Notes: generated by a model from the letters alone, not told the origin. A stretch of 64,000 nucleotides of DNA from an uncultured Bacteroides sp. (GCA_900543205.1 UQQM01000005.1:1-64000); one strand, 5' to 3'. Positions 1 through 8,261 are shown, counted from the first letter of the stretch. A program made the numbers and translations.

Positions 1-113
1 CATCAGTTCCCGCGCATGTGGAGATGATGGGCTTCCTCGGAATGGGCAACAACCCCATGGTGGGAGCCACCGTTGCAGTGGCGGTTGCCGTGGAGCAGGC
101 CCTGAACAAGTAA
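1..113 (+). CDS. C-terminal end of GGGtGRT-family protein (5' end outside window)
   Basis: Only the last 36 or so codons are in the window, read with the frame of GTG at 18, ending NNPMVGATVAVAVAVEQALN-K and TAA at 111. I recognise the run AHVEMMGFLGMGNNPMVG as the C-terminus of the GGGtGRT family, a conserved protein of anaerobic bacteria without an assigned reaction. The gene is the integration target: bases after 61 probably came with the element and restore the reading frame. A rho-independent terminator follows at 138-168. The family name is recalled from the C-terminus only, so it should be treated as probable. Confidence 0.6.
   Translation, partial: SVPAHVEMMGFLGMGNNPMVGATVAVAVAVEQALNK
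18..61. repeat. Left attachment core (attL), 44 bp
   Basis: This block is identical to 11153-11196. Immediately left (1-17 against 11136-11152) there are three differences, and right of it differences occur every few bases; those within the reading frame are synonymous. Identity limited to 44 bp inside diverged flanks fits the crossover region of the integrase encoded at 491. Confidence 0.75.
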
Positions 114-137
114 GGCAGCTTACATACTCTGACAAGT

Positions 138-168
138 CCCTGTAATACACAATATTACGGGGATTTTT
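138..168 (+). terminator. Terminator after the restored target gene
   Basis: The stem is CCC-T-GTAATA paired with TATTAC-GGGG around a CACAA loop, followed by ATTTTTC. The displaced copy at 11274 has the same architecture with compensating changes (GTAAC/GTTAC), which supports a real hairpin. Confidence 0.7.
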
Positions 169-356
169 CGTATGTAGCCGTGTCTGAAACTTGCAGTGAT
201 TTTATAGCGAATTTTCACGGATTTCCGGTGAATGGCCGGCTGGATTCCGGTGATGATTCGCTGTGATTCCGGGCAGGGGAGTGCTGGAAATTCTGTCTGT
301 CGGGTCTCGGTCACCGGGTTGCTGACTGGGGCTGGAAAGGGGGATTTTCGGGTGTG

Positions 357-406
357 TAATCACAAACAATTCACAAACATATCGGCATTTTTCGGACATG
401 TTTGTG
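357..406. repeat. Candidate integrase arm-binding sites, left end
   Basis: ATCACAAACA and ATTCACAAACATAT lie in tandem 11 bp apart (361 and 372), and an inverted copy ATGTTTGTG lies at 398-406, making a 9-bp perfect inverted repeat with 372-380. The 14-mer ATTCACAAACATAT (369-382) recurs exactly at 10970-10983 near the other end. The rest of the gene-free stretch 114-490 shows only the terminator at 138 and no coding signal. Confidence 0.5.
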
Positions 407-490
407 GCAATCCTTGTAATAAACTATGAATCAACAAGATGATTGAAGAAAAATTTATGGTTTTCCGGCTCATAAACCACCAATTTGAGT

Positions 491-1708
491 ATGGAAAGAC
501 ATACATTTTCAATCAACTTCTGGATTTCTCCGAGCAGAGTAAACAAGAGCGGAGTAACATCCATAAATGTGACGATAACCTTGAACGGAAGTCGTGCGAC
601 ATTTTCCTCCAACAAACAGGTATCTCCGCAGGATTGGGATGCAGGCAAGCAGAAAGTCCGAGGGTCGAACGATACCGCCAAGTCAATCAACGAATCCCTC
701 CGGCAGATAAGGAACAGGATATACGACAAGGAATCGGAACTTCTCGACAGGGGATATGTTCTGACTGCCGGCCTGCTGAAAGATGCGTATCTGGATAAGA
801 TAGATGCTATACAGCAAAAGACCCTGTGCCAACTCTATGATGAATATCTTGAAAGCCTGTCGAAAGCCGTAGGGACGAACATTTCCGGTGATACCTGCTA
901 TCACTACCAGCGGACATTGGTACTGGTAAAGGAATATATCTCCAAAAAGTATAGGCGTAATGATATGGCATTGCAGGAACTGAATTATTCGTTTATCTCC
1001 GACTTCGATACATTCCTGCGTAAGGACTATAAGCAGAGAAAGAACACGGCAGTAAAGTATTTGAGGTGTCTGAAAAGGGTTATCAATGTAGCGATAGCCA
1101 ATAGATACTTGAAATTCGACCCATTCCTGAATTTCAAAGTACAGAGAGAAGTGGTAGATAAGGTGTTCTTGACAGAAGAAGAACTTCGGGCAATCATCAA
1201 CAAGGATTTCTCGATAAAGAGATTGGAAAGAGTAAGGGACATCTTCATATTCTGCTGTTTCACTGGGTTGTCATATTCAGATGTCAAGACACTGGACGAG
1301 AGCCATTTTGAAACGGATGAAGCAGGTAGGACATGGATAAAGAAGCACAGGGTAAAGACTGGAGTTCTGTTCAGAGTTCCATTGCTTCCAATCCCGAAAC
1401 TCATTTTGGAGAAATACAAGGGAGGAGAACATTTGCTCCCAGTGATAGACCTTTCTTCCACAGATGCCTATCTAAAGGAGATTGCGGATTTATGTGGAAT
1501 CAACAAGAGGATAAGTTTCCATACCGCAAGATTCACATTTGCAACCACTGTCACCATTACCAACAGAATCTCCCTTGAAGTTGTCAGCAAGATGATGGGT
1601 CATACTAACACCAGAATGACCTCGCACTATGCCAAGATAGTAGACAAGTATATTGGAGAGGAAATGGACAGACTGGCTGATAGTTATGCGAATATGGAGA
1701 ACTTCTGA
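491..1708 (+). CDS. Tyrosine recombinase / integrase of Bacteroides type
   Basis: This 405-residue protein integrates and excises the element. The N-terminus (about 1-90, MERHTFSINFW...) matches the Arm-DNA-binding domain of Bacteroidetes integrases, followed by a SAM-like core-binding domain (about 100-210) and the catalytic domain. Visible catalytic signatures are WIKKHRVKTG (Lys), HTAR (His-x-x-Arg), MMGHTNTRMTSHYAKI with the second His and the Tyr nucleophile. The usual first Arg is replaced in FTGLSYSDV by Ser, as known for IntDOT. A TTG six bases upstream is possible, but ATG 491 gives the normal family start. It ends in TGA, so TGA is a stop codon for this gene. It lies beside attL, as expected. 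Confidence 0.93.
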   Translation: MERHTFSINFWISPSRVNKSGVTSINVTITLNGSRATFSSNKQVSPQDWDAGKQKVRGSNDTAKSINESLRQIRNRIYDKESELLDRGYVLTAGLLKDAYLDKIDAIQQKTLCQLYDEYLESLSKAVGTNISGDTCYHYQRTLVLVKEYISKKYRRNDMALQELNYSFISDFDTFLRKDYKQRKNTAVKYLRCLKRVINVAIANRYLKFDPFLNFKVQREVVDKVFLTEEELRAIINKDFSIKRLERVRDIFIFCCFTGLSYSDVKTLDESHFETDEAGRTWIKKHRVKTGVLFRVPLLPIPKLILEKYKGGEHLLPVIDLSSTDAYLKEIADLCGINKRISFHTARFTFATTVTITNRISLEVVSKMMGHTNTRMTSHYAKIVDKYIGEEMDRLADSYANMENF

Positions 1709-1817
1709 ATCTCCAACCCAACTTCCAACTCAACTTCAATCCAATCAACGGCAAAGGGCAGGTGCAATATCCTGTCCTTTCCTGTCATATACCCGACAAC
1801 CATTAAACACAATCACC

Positions 1818-2306
1818 ATGAACAACAACACATCATTCACACCCTACCAGCGCAACGAACTCAAGGGAATGACCAACGCACAGCTCGTCTCCCTCATCAG
1901 AACGGCGGCAGAGAACTTCCCCGACACCTCGCTAATCCTCACCCCGAGAATAGACCGGAGCGGACAGGCCTACTACTGGACGGGACTCCGCTACGGAGGG
2001 ACAATAGAACTCGACTTCGCGCTTCTTCTGAACAGGGAGATAGAGGGCTTCGTACTCTCGTTCCTCATCGGAGGTTCGCAGGGACTCATTGACATCGGCA
2101 GTAGCAATCCAGACCCCGACATGACAAGGGGAATCGACTGGCTTCAATGCCACCAGTACCGACACAGCGAATACGCCCAGACCGTAAGGGACTTCATCAG
2201 AACCTCCAACGGCAGGACATTCCAGAACCGCAAACTGACATTCCCCCACGGAAGCATTGTCTACTCGCAGGAAATCAAGGATGTGTTCTCGGTGCAGCCA
2301 CAGTGA
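1818..2306 (+). CDS. Hypothetical protein, 162 residues
   Basis: I do not recognise the family. The protein is soluble and lacks a signal peptide or membrane segment. The N-terminal part (YQRNELKGMTNAQLVSLIRTA) looks helical, and the middle has a hydrophobic FVLSFLIGGSQGLIDIG stretch. It starts at the ATG of AATCACCATGAAC, 109 bases after the integrase, on the same strand, and ends in TGA. Codon use is unusually C-rich at third positions compared with the A+T-rich genes that follow, which may reflect separate origin. Confidence 0.65.
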   Translation: MNNNTSFTPYQRNELKGMTNAQLVSLIRTAAENFPDTSLILTPRIDRSGQAYYWTGLRYGGTIELDFALLLNREIEGFVLSFLIGGSQGLIDIGSSNPDPDMTRGIDWLQCHQYRHSEYAQTVRDFIRTSNGRTFQNRKLTFPHGSIVYSQEIKDVFSVQPQ

Positions 2307-2408
2307 GAGCCACGCAAGGCATATCCAGATAAAGAACAAGGGGAAGCCCCGATATTGAGACCTCCCCTGTCTTTCAATAGCAGTTCGCCACATAAGATAG
2401 TGTGGCTA

Positions 2409-2813
2409 TCACTTAACTATCAATGGAACTGAAATATTGCTTGTAAATAAATTTGGAAATTCACTTCTCCAAACTTGTTCTTCATATATATAATAAGGAA
2501 TTATTTTCCCATTTATTTCGCAATAATTGTTTTCAATAAATTCTCGAAAACCAGAATTAGACACATTATACAATTCCAACATAAACAGTAAAAAATTGTT
2601 TTGGTCTATACATATATACCCAATCTTAAAGTATTGCCCAGTCTTATTGATATGAGTTAGTTCTTCGGTTGTACGATATCCATGTTTTGCAGCATATTCG
2701 TCCACCTCATTTTTCAGATAGTTATAACACTCAATTGCATTTTTCTTAAATCTAAAAACATCAATATAAATATGTTTTCTTGAATTATAACTTACTGCTT
2801 GAACAGAGAACAT
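2409..2813 (-). CDS. Hypothetical A+T-rich protein, 134 residues
   Basis: I do not recognise the family. The frame is open for 134 codons in very A+T-rich DNA and reads as a plausible soluble protein, with many aromatic residues and a charged helix (RFKKNAIECYNYLKNEVDEYA). It is the only gene of the element on the minus strand and the most A+T-rich, suggesting recent arrival. The start at 2813 is the only early ATG. Confidence 0.55.
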   Translation of the reverse strand: MFSVQAVSYNSRKHIYIDVFRFKKNAIECYNYLKNEVDEYAAKHGYRTTEELTHINKTGQYFKIGYICIDQNNFLLFMLELYNVSNSGFREFIENNYCEINGKIIPYYIYEEQVWRSEFPNLFTSNISVPLIVK

Positions 2814-3424
2814 AACTCTAAATTATTTAAGATTATGACAAAAATATAAATTTTGATGTACTAAAAGAAATAATTGCCATAATTTATTGTAGGCAGTGCC
2901 GAAGAATCCAAAACAAATTTCAGCGGAGAATCAGCATTTCCTGCCTTAAAGGTAGCCAACAATGCAATGGAGAGAACAACTAACAGCCGGATGAAGTTAT
3001 AATTCCGATATATTTAACCTGCTTATTTTCAATGGATTTCTGTTTGGAAGTCTCGAAAATTTTACCTATCTTCGTATATCGAAATCAAGAAAAACACAGT
3101 GACAAATCCGGTCACAGGCTGGCTCCGAAAAGGTCACGGAGAAGCCGGTCATATATGCGTAACGATACACAGATAAGAGGGAGGGGTTGAAAATGCCTGC
3201 TCCCTTTACTATGCCTTGACTTACCATATTTTCAGAGCGGCTATAAAGACCTAAAGAGATTCCAGATAAACGAGATTCTTGAAACCACCATATTTTTTGA
3301 GTTGCGAAATTCAAGGTCTATAATAAACTAATTCCATTACTCAAAAATTAAGGTAATCGGTATATGTAAAAGATATGGCTGAATATCAGTCTGTTTTAAT
3401 TCCAAAAACAAAATCTATATCGTT
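2814..3424. other. Gene-free stretch with coding remnant and repeat copy A
   Basis: No gene with a credible start is seen. A short frame around 2891-3001 (reading ...SAFPALKVANNAMERTTNS..., ending TAA) looks protein-like but has no start, so it may be a gene remnant. The right half (3178-3347) contains the first copy of the two-hairpin repeat described separately. Confidence 0.4.
3178..3347. repeat. Two-hairpin repeat, copy A
   Basis: Hairpin 1 pairs AGGGAG (3178-3183) with CTCCCT (3200-3205). Hairpin 2 pairs TTTTTTGAGT (3293) with ACTCAAAAA (ending 3347). Between the arms of hairpin 2 the sequence GAAATTCAAGGTCTATAATA resembles copies B and C. Copy A carries about 55 extra bases between the hairpins, and these hold a partial second version (CCATATTTTCAGAG against CCATATTTTTTGAG). 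It ends 77 bases before the ATG of the TGA-interrupted helicase frame. Confidence 0.55.
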
Positions 3425-5275
3425 ATGCGTAAATACGAAAATGACAATCAAACAACGACCAATTCAAGAGACACGAAGATAACAGCCCCGGAGGGAGCAA
3501 AACACCTCGGAGACTGAATGGAGAAGATACCGGAGAACTGCATATTGAGCAAGGGGACGACAGGATGCGGTGCTACAACTCTGGCAACAGAACAGAAAAC
3601 GCCCACACTGATAGCGGCGCCATTCACGGAACTCATACGCAACAAGGCCGCACAGTTTCCGGAGAACAGCGGGAACAAACCAGTCCTGCTGCCGATATAC
3701 GGAGAGGGAGACAAGACAAAGGAAATTGCGGACTATATGCAGAGACACGGAGACCGCCCGAAGATAATGACGACCTACGATTCAGTGCCGAAAGTATGCA
3801 GGACACTGGCTTCCCTCGGATATGACCCATATGGAGAGATGCACCTGTGCGTGGACGAATGGCATTTATTGTTCAACCAGTACAGTTTCCGGAACAGTGC
3901 GATACGAAACCTGCTGTCCATTACTGGGGACTTCAAGAGGGAAACCTACATGTCCGCCACCCCGATAGAGAGGGAATACTGGCTGGAGGAACTCATGGGG
4001 CTACCGGAATACAGGATAGAGTGACCGCACATAGAGCCAGTGAGAGTGAGAAGCCACAGGATAGAGGGAAGTCCGCTGAAGTACATGATTGGAATATGCA
4101 AGGACACACTGAAACATGATTCCCCGTACAACCTGCATATCTTCCTTAACAGTGTCGAGGGGGCAAAGGCAGTCGTAGATACACTGAAAGTCTCTCCCGA
4201 CATGGCAAGAATCGTATGCGCAGACAATGACGAGAACATTCTGAAATTGGGTGGATTCCCGAGGAGCAGCACGACAGACCCGATAAGGAGAATCAATATC
4301 TATACTTCAACTGCATTTGACGGATGCGACATATACGACAGTGACGGAATGACATTCATAGTAAGCGACACGATGAAAAGACACTCGCTCATAGACATAT
4401 CGACCTCGATGATACAGATATGCGGACGGGTAAGGGATTCGAGATACAAGGAGATAGTACACCTGTATGACACGCTTCCATATAAGGACACCACATTCGA
4501 ACAGTTCGAAAAAGCGACATGAAAGAGAGTGGAGGAAGCGGAGGAATATGTGCAATGGCTCAATTCGGCACCGGAGAAGATAAAGTCAAAAGCACAGGGA
4601 ATCATATCATACAGCGATGACAGATACATCATCAACAATGGAGGAACATATAAAGTGGACAGGAACATGGCAAAATACGAGATACTCAACTGAAAGACAG
4701 TAAACGGCATATATACGGCAGGGAACACAGTAGAGGATGAAATGAAGAAACAGGGGATAGAGATAACGAACAGCGACAGTTATTCAGAGCCAAGAATGGC
4801 AGCGGTACTGTCACAGAGGGCAAAGTTCCAAGACCTGTTCGAAAGATACTGTGAGATAAGGGAGAACGAGCCGGAGATATGCTTCACTCCTAATCCGGAG
4901 AGAGTTCTGATAGAGACGAAGAATCCGCTTGTGAGGGAAGCATACGAGAAGATAGGTGCAGCGGAAGTGAGGAAGATGAAATATCGCCAGTCGAACATAA
5001 AGCGCAGACTGATAGCGGAGAGCCAGAAGAACTTTGCCGTAAAGGTGGTGGAGATGCTGGATTTGGCACTGAAGAAGCAGACATGGATTCCGTCAGCGAA
5101 AGTGAAATCGGCACTCCAGAAGATATACGACAGTCTCGGAATCAAGAAAACCGCAAAGGCAACCGACATAGACGAATGGTACGAGGTGCAGAGGGTAAGC
5201 AGATACATTGACGGGAAGAACACGGCCTGCGTGATGATACTGCGAAAGACATTCATATCACTAAAGAATTTCTAA
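3425..5275 (+). CDS. SF2 helicase-like frame with four in-frame TGA codons (recoded or nonsense-mutated)
   Basis: A single constant frame of 616 codons runs from ATG 3425 to TAA 5273. It contains TGA at 3515, 4022, 4520 and 4691 (codons 31, 200, 366, 423), with no TAA, TAG or frameshift. Helicase-like signatures run in order across the breaks: P-loop-like SKGTTGCGATT (about 42-52, without the usual Lys), DEWH Walker B (about 144-147), SAT (about 177-179), TAFDGCDIYD, and QICGRVRDS (about 331-339). The breaks therefore divide one protein. Each TGA reads sensibly as Trp (LGD-W-MEKIPENC, YRIE-W-PHIEP), and five TGG codons also occur. Neighbouring genes use TGA as a true stop. Either this gene is read through as Trp under some condition, or it is a young pseudogene formed by G-to-A changes at Trp codons. 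A C-terminal part rich in Lys/Arg follows the helicase core. Confidence 0.7.
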
Positions 5276-5278
5276 CAC

Positions 5279-5386
5279 GGTAGGGAGGAAAGAAGAAACA
5301 CTCCCTGCCATGACTTCAAAAAACCACATATTTTTTGAGTAACGAAATTGAAAGTCTATATAAAATACATTTCATAACTCAAAAAA
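5279..5386. repeat. Two-hairpin repeat, copy B
   Basis: Hairpin 1 pairs GGTAGGGAG (5279-5287) with CTCCCTGCC (5301-5309), starting 4 bases after the helicase stop. Hairpin 2 pairs TTTTTTGAGT..GAAAT (5331) with ATTTC..ACTCAAAAAA (ending 5386). The linker GAAATTGAAAGTCTATATAA matches copies A and C. It could act as a terminator, but the T-run lies inside the second stem, not after it. Confidence 0.55.
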
Positions 5387-5458
5387 AATGGTAATGCTCT
5401 TCCAACCCAGAGAACAGGCAACCAGACCAATATATCAGACCTGTTGTAGATAATGGAA

Positions 5459-5566
5459 AGACAGACGGACGAAATGAACTCTTCCTGTCTCCAGATAAAA
5501 AACTGACAGATTTTTTCGGGCATGAGATTGAGGTTTCTATAAGAACAGCATTTCATGCCATAAAAA
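5459..5566. repeat. Two-hairpin repeat, copy C
   Basis: Hairpin 1 is AGACAG (5459-5464) with CTGTCT (5485-5490), replacing the AGGGAG/CTCCCT pair of A and B. Hairpin 2 is TTTTTT..GGCATGA (5511) with TCATGCC..AAAAAA (ending 5566), replacing GAGT/ACTC. Both stems are kept although the bases changed, so the structure appears to be conserved rather than the sequence. Confidence 0.55.
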
Positions 5567-5963
5567 ATATTACCTCAAATCCACTGTCGGAAATCAGTCT
5601 CCAGAGCCGTAGAACAGGGTGCTACCGATATTGCGCCGGAACTGAAAAATGTTATAGAAAATTTGACTTTAGGCGCAGGATTGATAGCAGCGGAAACAAT
5701 GAATGAAATGCTTGCTCCATTTACAGATAACAGGTCTATCTAATGGGAAAGTGGGTATAGATAAAGGATATGATGTATTCTCCAAAACAGTTTTTAGTTG
5801 GATGAAACACCTATTGGTTCGCCTTACATATAACCGGAAAAATTGAGTTGGAGACACTATCGAAGATTCCATTACAAGCCATTAGATATATCACAACAGG
5901 GCAAGATTCCAGTTAAAGAGATACAGCCATAGAAGATTCCATTAACATTTAACAAGAAGCGAA
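5567..5963. other. Gene-free stretch with protein-like remnants
   Basis: A frame from about 5570 to the TAA at about 5751 reads as a convincing peptide (...AVEQGATDIAPELKNVIENL...) but follows a TAA and has no start codon. A second short frame over about 5703-5850 includes GIDKGYDVFSKTVFSWMKH. They look like remains of larger genes. I see no RNA gene here. Confidence 0.35.
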
Positions 5964-6128
5964 ATGAGAGAAATACCATTGATATGCACGACCACGATAG
6001 AGATACCGCTCATTCTCGAAATCCAGAGGACAAGGAGAGTCTATCTTTACGAGGTGGAAGAACAACCGGATGTGGCGATTCTTTATCTGCCGGAGTTCGA
6101 GACAAGAGACAGAAAGAGGAAAGATTAG
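5964..6128 (+). CDS. Possible small protein, 54 residues
   Basis: The frame runs from ATG (MREIPLICTTTIEIPLIL...) to TAG. It is charged at the C-terminus (FETRDRKRKD) and matches no family I know. Support is limited to the open frame, a plausible composition, and position ahead of the DUF4160 gene on the same strand. Confidence 0.3.
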   Translation: MREIPLICTTTIEIPLILEIQRTRRVYLYEVEEQPDVAILYLPEFETRDRKRKD

Positions 6129-6215
6129 GTCAGACTTCCTATATATAATAGGTGTGGATTCCAGATAAAGTAGCGGATAAGATTCTATGAACTGACTGAT
6201 TAAGAGAAAATTTGC

Positions 6216-6223
6216 TACATTTG
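6216..6223 (+). promoter_or_regulatory. Bacteroidetes -7 promoter box for the DUF4160/DUF2442 pair
   Basis: TACATTTG fits the TAnnTTTG consensus exactly and lies 17 bases before ATG 6241. No clear TTTG -33 box is seen at the usual spacing. Confidence 0.45.
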
Positions 6224-6240
6224 CATAAAACACAGTGCTT

Positions 6241-6492
6241 ATGGGGTCGATATTTGTAATACGAGGGCTTTTGATTTACATATACGCCTTTGACCACAAT
6301 CCACCGCATATCCATGTAAAAGGAGGCGGATGTGATTTCACGATAACTTTGAAAGACAGGATAGTGGAAGGAAAGGCGAAGTCGAAGCATATAAGCGATA
6401 TAAACGAGTTCATGGATGAGCATATGACAGAGTTGGAGGAACTCTGGGAAAAGGCTCAAAATGGAGAATTGATAACTAAAATAAAGAGATAG
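6241..6492 (+). CDS. DUF4160 family protein
   Basis: This 83-residue protein has the family hallmark HNPPHIHVKG near residues 20-29, a His-rich motif suggestive of metal or nucleic-acid contact, and a C-terminal helix (ISDINEFMDEHMTELEELWEKAQNGEL) typical of DUF4160. A GTG at 6235 is an alternative start, but ATG 6241 agrees with the promoter box. It is followed after 3 bases by a DUF2442 gene. DUF4160-DUF2442 pairs are common on mobile elements and are often considered toxin-antitoxin-like, although no activity is established. Confidence 0.85.
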   Translation: MGSIFVIRGLLIYIYAFDHNPPHIHVKGGGCDFTITLKDRIVEGKAKSKHISDINEFMDEHMTELEELWEKAQNGELITKIKR

Positions 6493-6495
6493 GAT

Positions 6496-6726
6496 ATGAT
6501 AACGGTTAAAGATGTCGAATACATAAAGGACTACACCTTGCTGTGCGAGTTCAGTGACGGCACACGCAAGAAAGTGGATTTGTCCCCTCTGCTTAAATAT
6601 CCTGCATTTGAGGAACTGAAAGACAAGGAGAAGTTCATACAGTTCGGACTGTTCGACACTATCTTCTGGTCAAATGGAGCGGACATTGCACCGGAGTACC
6701 TTTACGAGAACGGAGTGCCAGCATAG
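6496..6726 (+). CDS. DUF2442 family protein
   Basis: This 76-residue protein shows the DUF2442 pattern: YTLLCEFSDGTRKKVDLSPLL at residues 13-33, then LKDKEKFIQFGLFDTIFWSNGADIAPEYLY. It is probably translated with the DUF4160 gene (3-base gap) and is the presumed partner. The role is inferred from pairing alone. Confidence 0.85.
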   Translation: MITVKDVEYIKDYTLLCEFSDGTRKKVDLSPLLKYPAFEELKDKEKFIQFGLFDTIFWSNGADIAPEYLYENGVPA

Positions 6727-7129
6727 GTAATCCAGTCTGACTTTGACGAATCTTCCAATTTGATTTCTGACGAGATTGAGTTGGAGGATTTTTCGTTTAT
6801 ATGGATACAGATGAAAAATCAAGATAGAATCTACCTTTAACTATACCTACTCCCAGTTAAGATTCAGCAGAGGTCAAGCATACGCCCATAGTATCTATCC
6901 AAAGCGCCCCTACCCATACTTCAAGGGGAAACAGAATCCATTTCAAGTGACAACCTATGCAGGGTACTCCGAAAAGGTACTGCATTAGATACAGGCAGAT
7001 TAAGACACATTCCCGATAATATAGACAGTTTGCAAACCGTTATGGAAACGACTAATACTCCGGATATTAGTTTACACTTATGTTTAACCAGCCGTTCCCA
7101 CGAGGGACGGCTTTTTTCGTTTATATGAT
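6727..7129. other. Gene-free stretch of about 400 bases
   Basis: No gene with a credible start is seen. Short frames without starts (for example the one ending at about 7126 that includes DTGRLRHIPDNIDSLQTVME) may be remnants. A terminator sits at its right end. Confidence 0.35.
7091..7117 (+). terminator. Rho-independent terminator
   Basis: GCCGTTCCC pairs with GGGACGGC around an ACGA loop with one bulged base, followed by TTTTTT. It lies 13 bases before the next gene. Confidence 0.75.
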
Positions 7130-7420
7130 ATGACAGCACAACAGATTGTGGACGACATGATTCTCGACAATCAGAATCTCGTCATAGAAGAACTCATGAA
7201 ACACGATGACACCCTCTGGGATGAACTGGAGAATTTCGATGAAGATACTGATGTCCTCGAATGGTGGCTTGTTACACCGTTTATGGCAGATATGCTGAAA
7301 AGTAACGGAGAAGTGATACTTGCCGCATACGACTGCTACTGGTGGGGCAGACAGACTTCCGGTCAGGGACTCTCAATGGACTGGGTGATACAGGAAATAG
7401 CCATACAGACGGAGAGATAA
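7130..7420 (+). CDS. Hypothetical acidic protein, 96 residues
   Basis: A small acidic protein with several Trp (LEWWLVTPF, CYWWGRQTSGQGLSMDWVIQ), all coded by TGG. I do not recognise the family; similar short acidic proteins occur on Bacteroidetes mobile elements. It ends in TAA and is followed by about 140 bases without a gene. Confidence 0.6.
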   Translation: MTAQQIVDDMILDNQNLVIEELMKHDDTLWDELENFDEDTDVLEWWLVTPFMADMLKSNGEVILAAYDCYWWGRQTSGQGLSMDWVIQEIAIQTER

Positions 7421-7564
7421 CAGCAAAGGTCACAAAGGCTGAAACAACAGTATCAACAGAACAGAGTATTCAAGGGACTTCCAACTTGATTTCAGATTAA
7501 CTGGAGTTGATTTGGAGGTCTCTTTATCTATCAACAGTATAACCAATTAAATATCAAAAGAACA

Positions 7565-7882
7565 ATGGAAGAACTAACAGGTTTCAACGGTTTCGAGCCG
7601 TCAAAATACGCAAATGAACTTTACAGGGATGCAAAGGCAAATGCCCAACGGAGAGACAGGTTGCAAAGGAGACTGGACAATCTGGAAAATAAGCAGCAGA
7701 ACTTGAAACACCAGATGAAGCAAAGGATATTCAAGGCTGGAATCGAATACTATGAAGCAAGGGCAAAGTATTGCTACTATCTGGCGGAGAGCGCAACTAT
7801 CAGAGAGTTCAAAATATGGAATGACATTCTGCTGGATGAAATGGCTGAACTGGAGAGATTCACTGGAGACAGCAACATATAA
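7565..7882 (+). CDS. Coiled-coil protein, 105 residues (first of a related pair)
   Basis: Residues 20-55 form a strongly charged heptad-like helix (RRDRLQRRLDNLENKQQNLK), followed by an aromatic/alanine-rich segment GIEYYEARAKYCYYLAES. The next gene has the same layout. Function is unknown; structural or binding partner roles are possible. It ends in TAA. Confidence 0.65.
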   Translation: MEELTGFNGFEPSKYANELYRDAKANAQRRDRLQRRLDNLENKQQNLKHQMKQRIFKAGIEYYEARAKYCYYLAESATIREFKIWNDILLDEMAELERFTGDSNI

Positions 7883-7955
7883 TCAATCCAAACCCAAATC
7901 ACCGGAAAGTCAACTCACAAAATCAAAATGGAATAACCAATTAAACGAAAACAAT

Positions 7956-8234
7956 ATGAGCAAGAAAATGAACTGGGACGCATTCGTTCCGACAAGGGAA
8001 ATAAGAGAACTCGAGATGCGACTTCGAGAAAGTGTCAGACAGAGGGAACAGTTGAAACGCGAACTGGCAGAACTGGAGAAGAAGCCGAGGGACATGTTCT
8101 GGGAGGTTGAATATTCCATGCTCTCTACTGGCATAAGATACTTCAACACCTGCGCCGAGTTCTATATGTGCAAGGCGGAATATGAGTACATCATGGCAGA
8201 AATCGCTGCGGAGGAAGCCGAATCGAGACAATGA
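7956..8234 (+). CDS. Coiled-coil protein, 92 residues (second of the pair)
   Basis: The coiled coil RQREQLKRELAELEKKPRD is followed by GIRYFNTCAEFYMCKAEYEYI, which aligns with GIEYYEARAKYCYYLAES of the preceding gene. ATG 7956 is chosen over upstream in-frame starts because those would overlap the previous gene. It ends in TGA. Family unknown. Confidence 0.65.
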   Translation: MSKKMNWDAFVPTREIRELEMRLRESVRQREQLKRELAELEKKPRDMFWEVEYSMLSTGIRYFNTCAEFYMCKAEYEYIMAEIAAEEAESRQ

Positions 8235-8261
8235 CAGATATTTAGATGCAATACCCTAAAT

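Noticed and set aside
3066..3314. 82-codon minus-strand frame
   Set aside because: It runs into the second hairpin of repeat copy A and translates the repeat, so it is probably incidental.
3425..5275. TGA as selenocysteine
   Set aside because: Four sites in a helicase-like protein without Cys-type contexts, and no SECIS-like hairpin positioned just after each TGA. Trp contexts fit better.
2814..6240. Suppressor tRNA with UCA anticodon inside the element
   Set aside because: I scanned the noncoding stretches by eye for a CTTCAAA-type anticodon loop with flanking stems. The one at about 5312 has no complementary stem or T-loop. A tRNA search program would be decisive.
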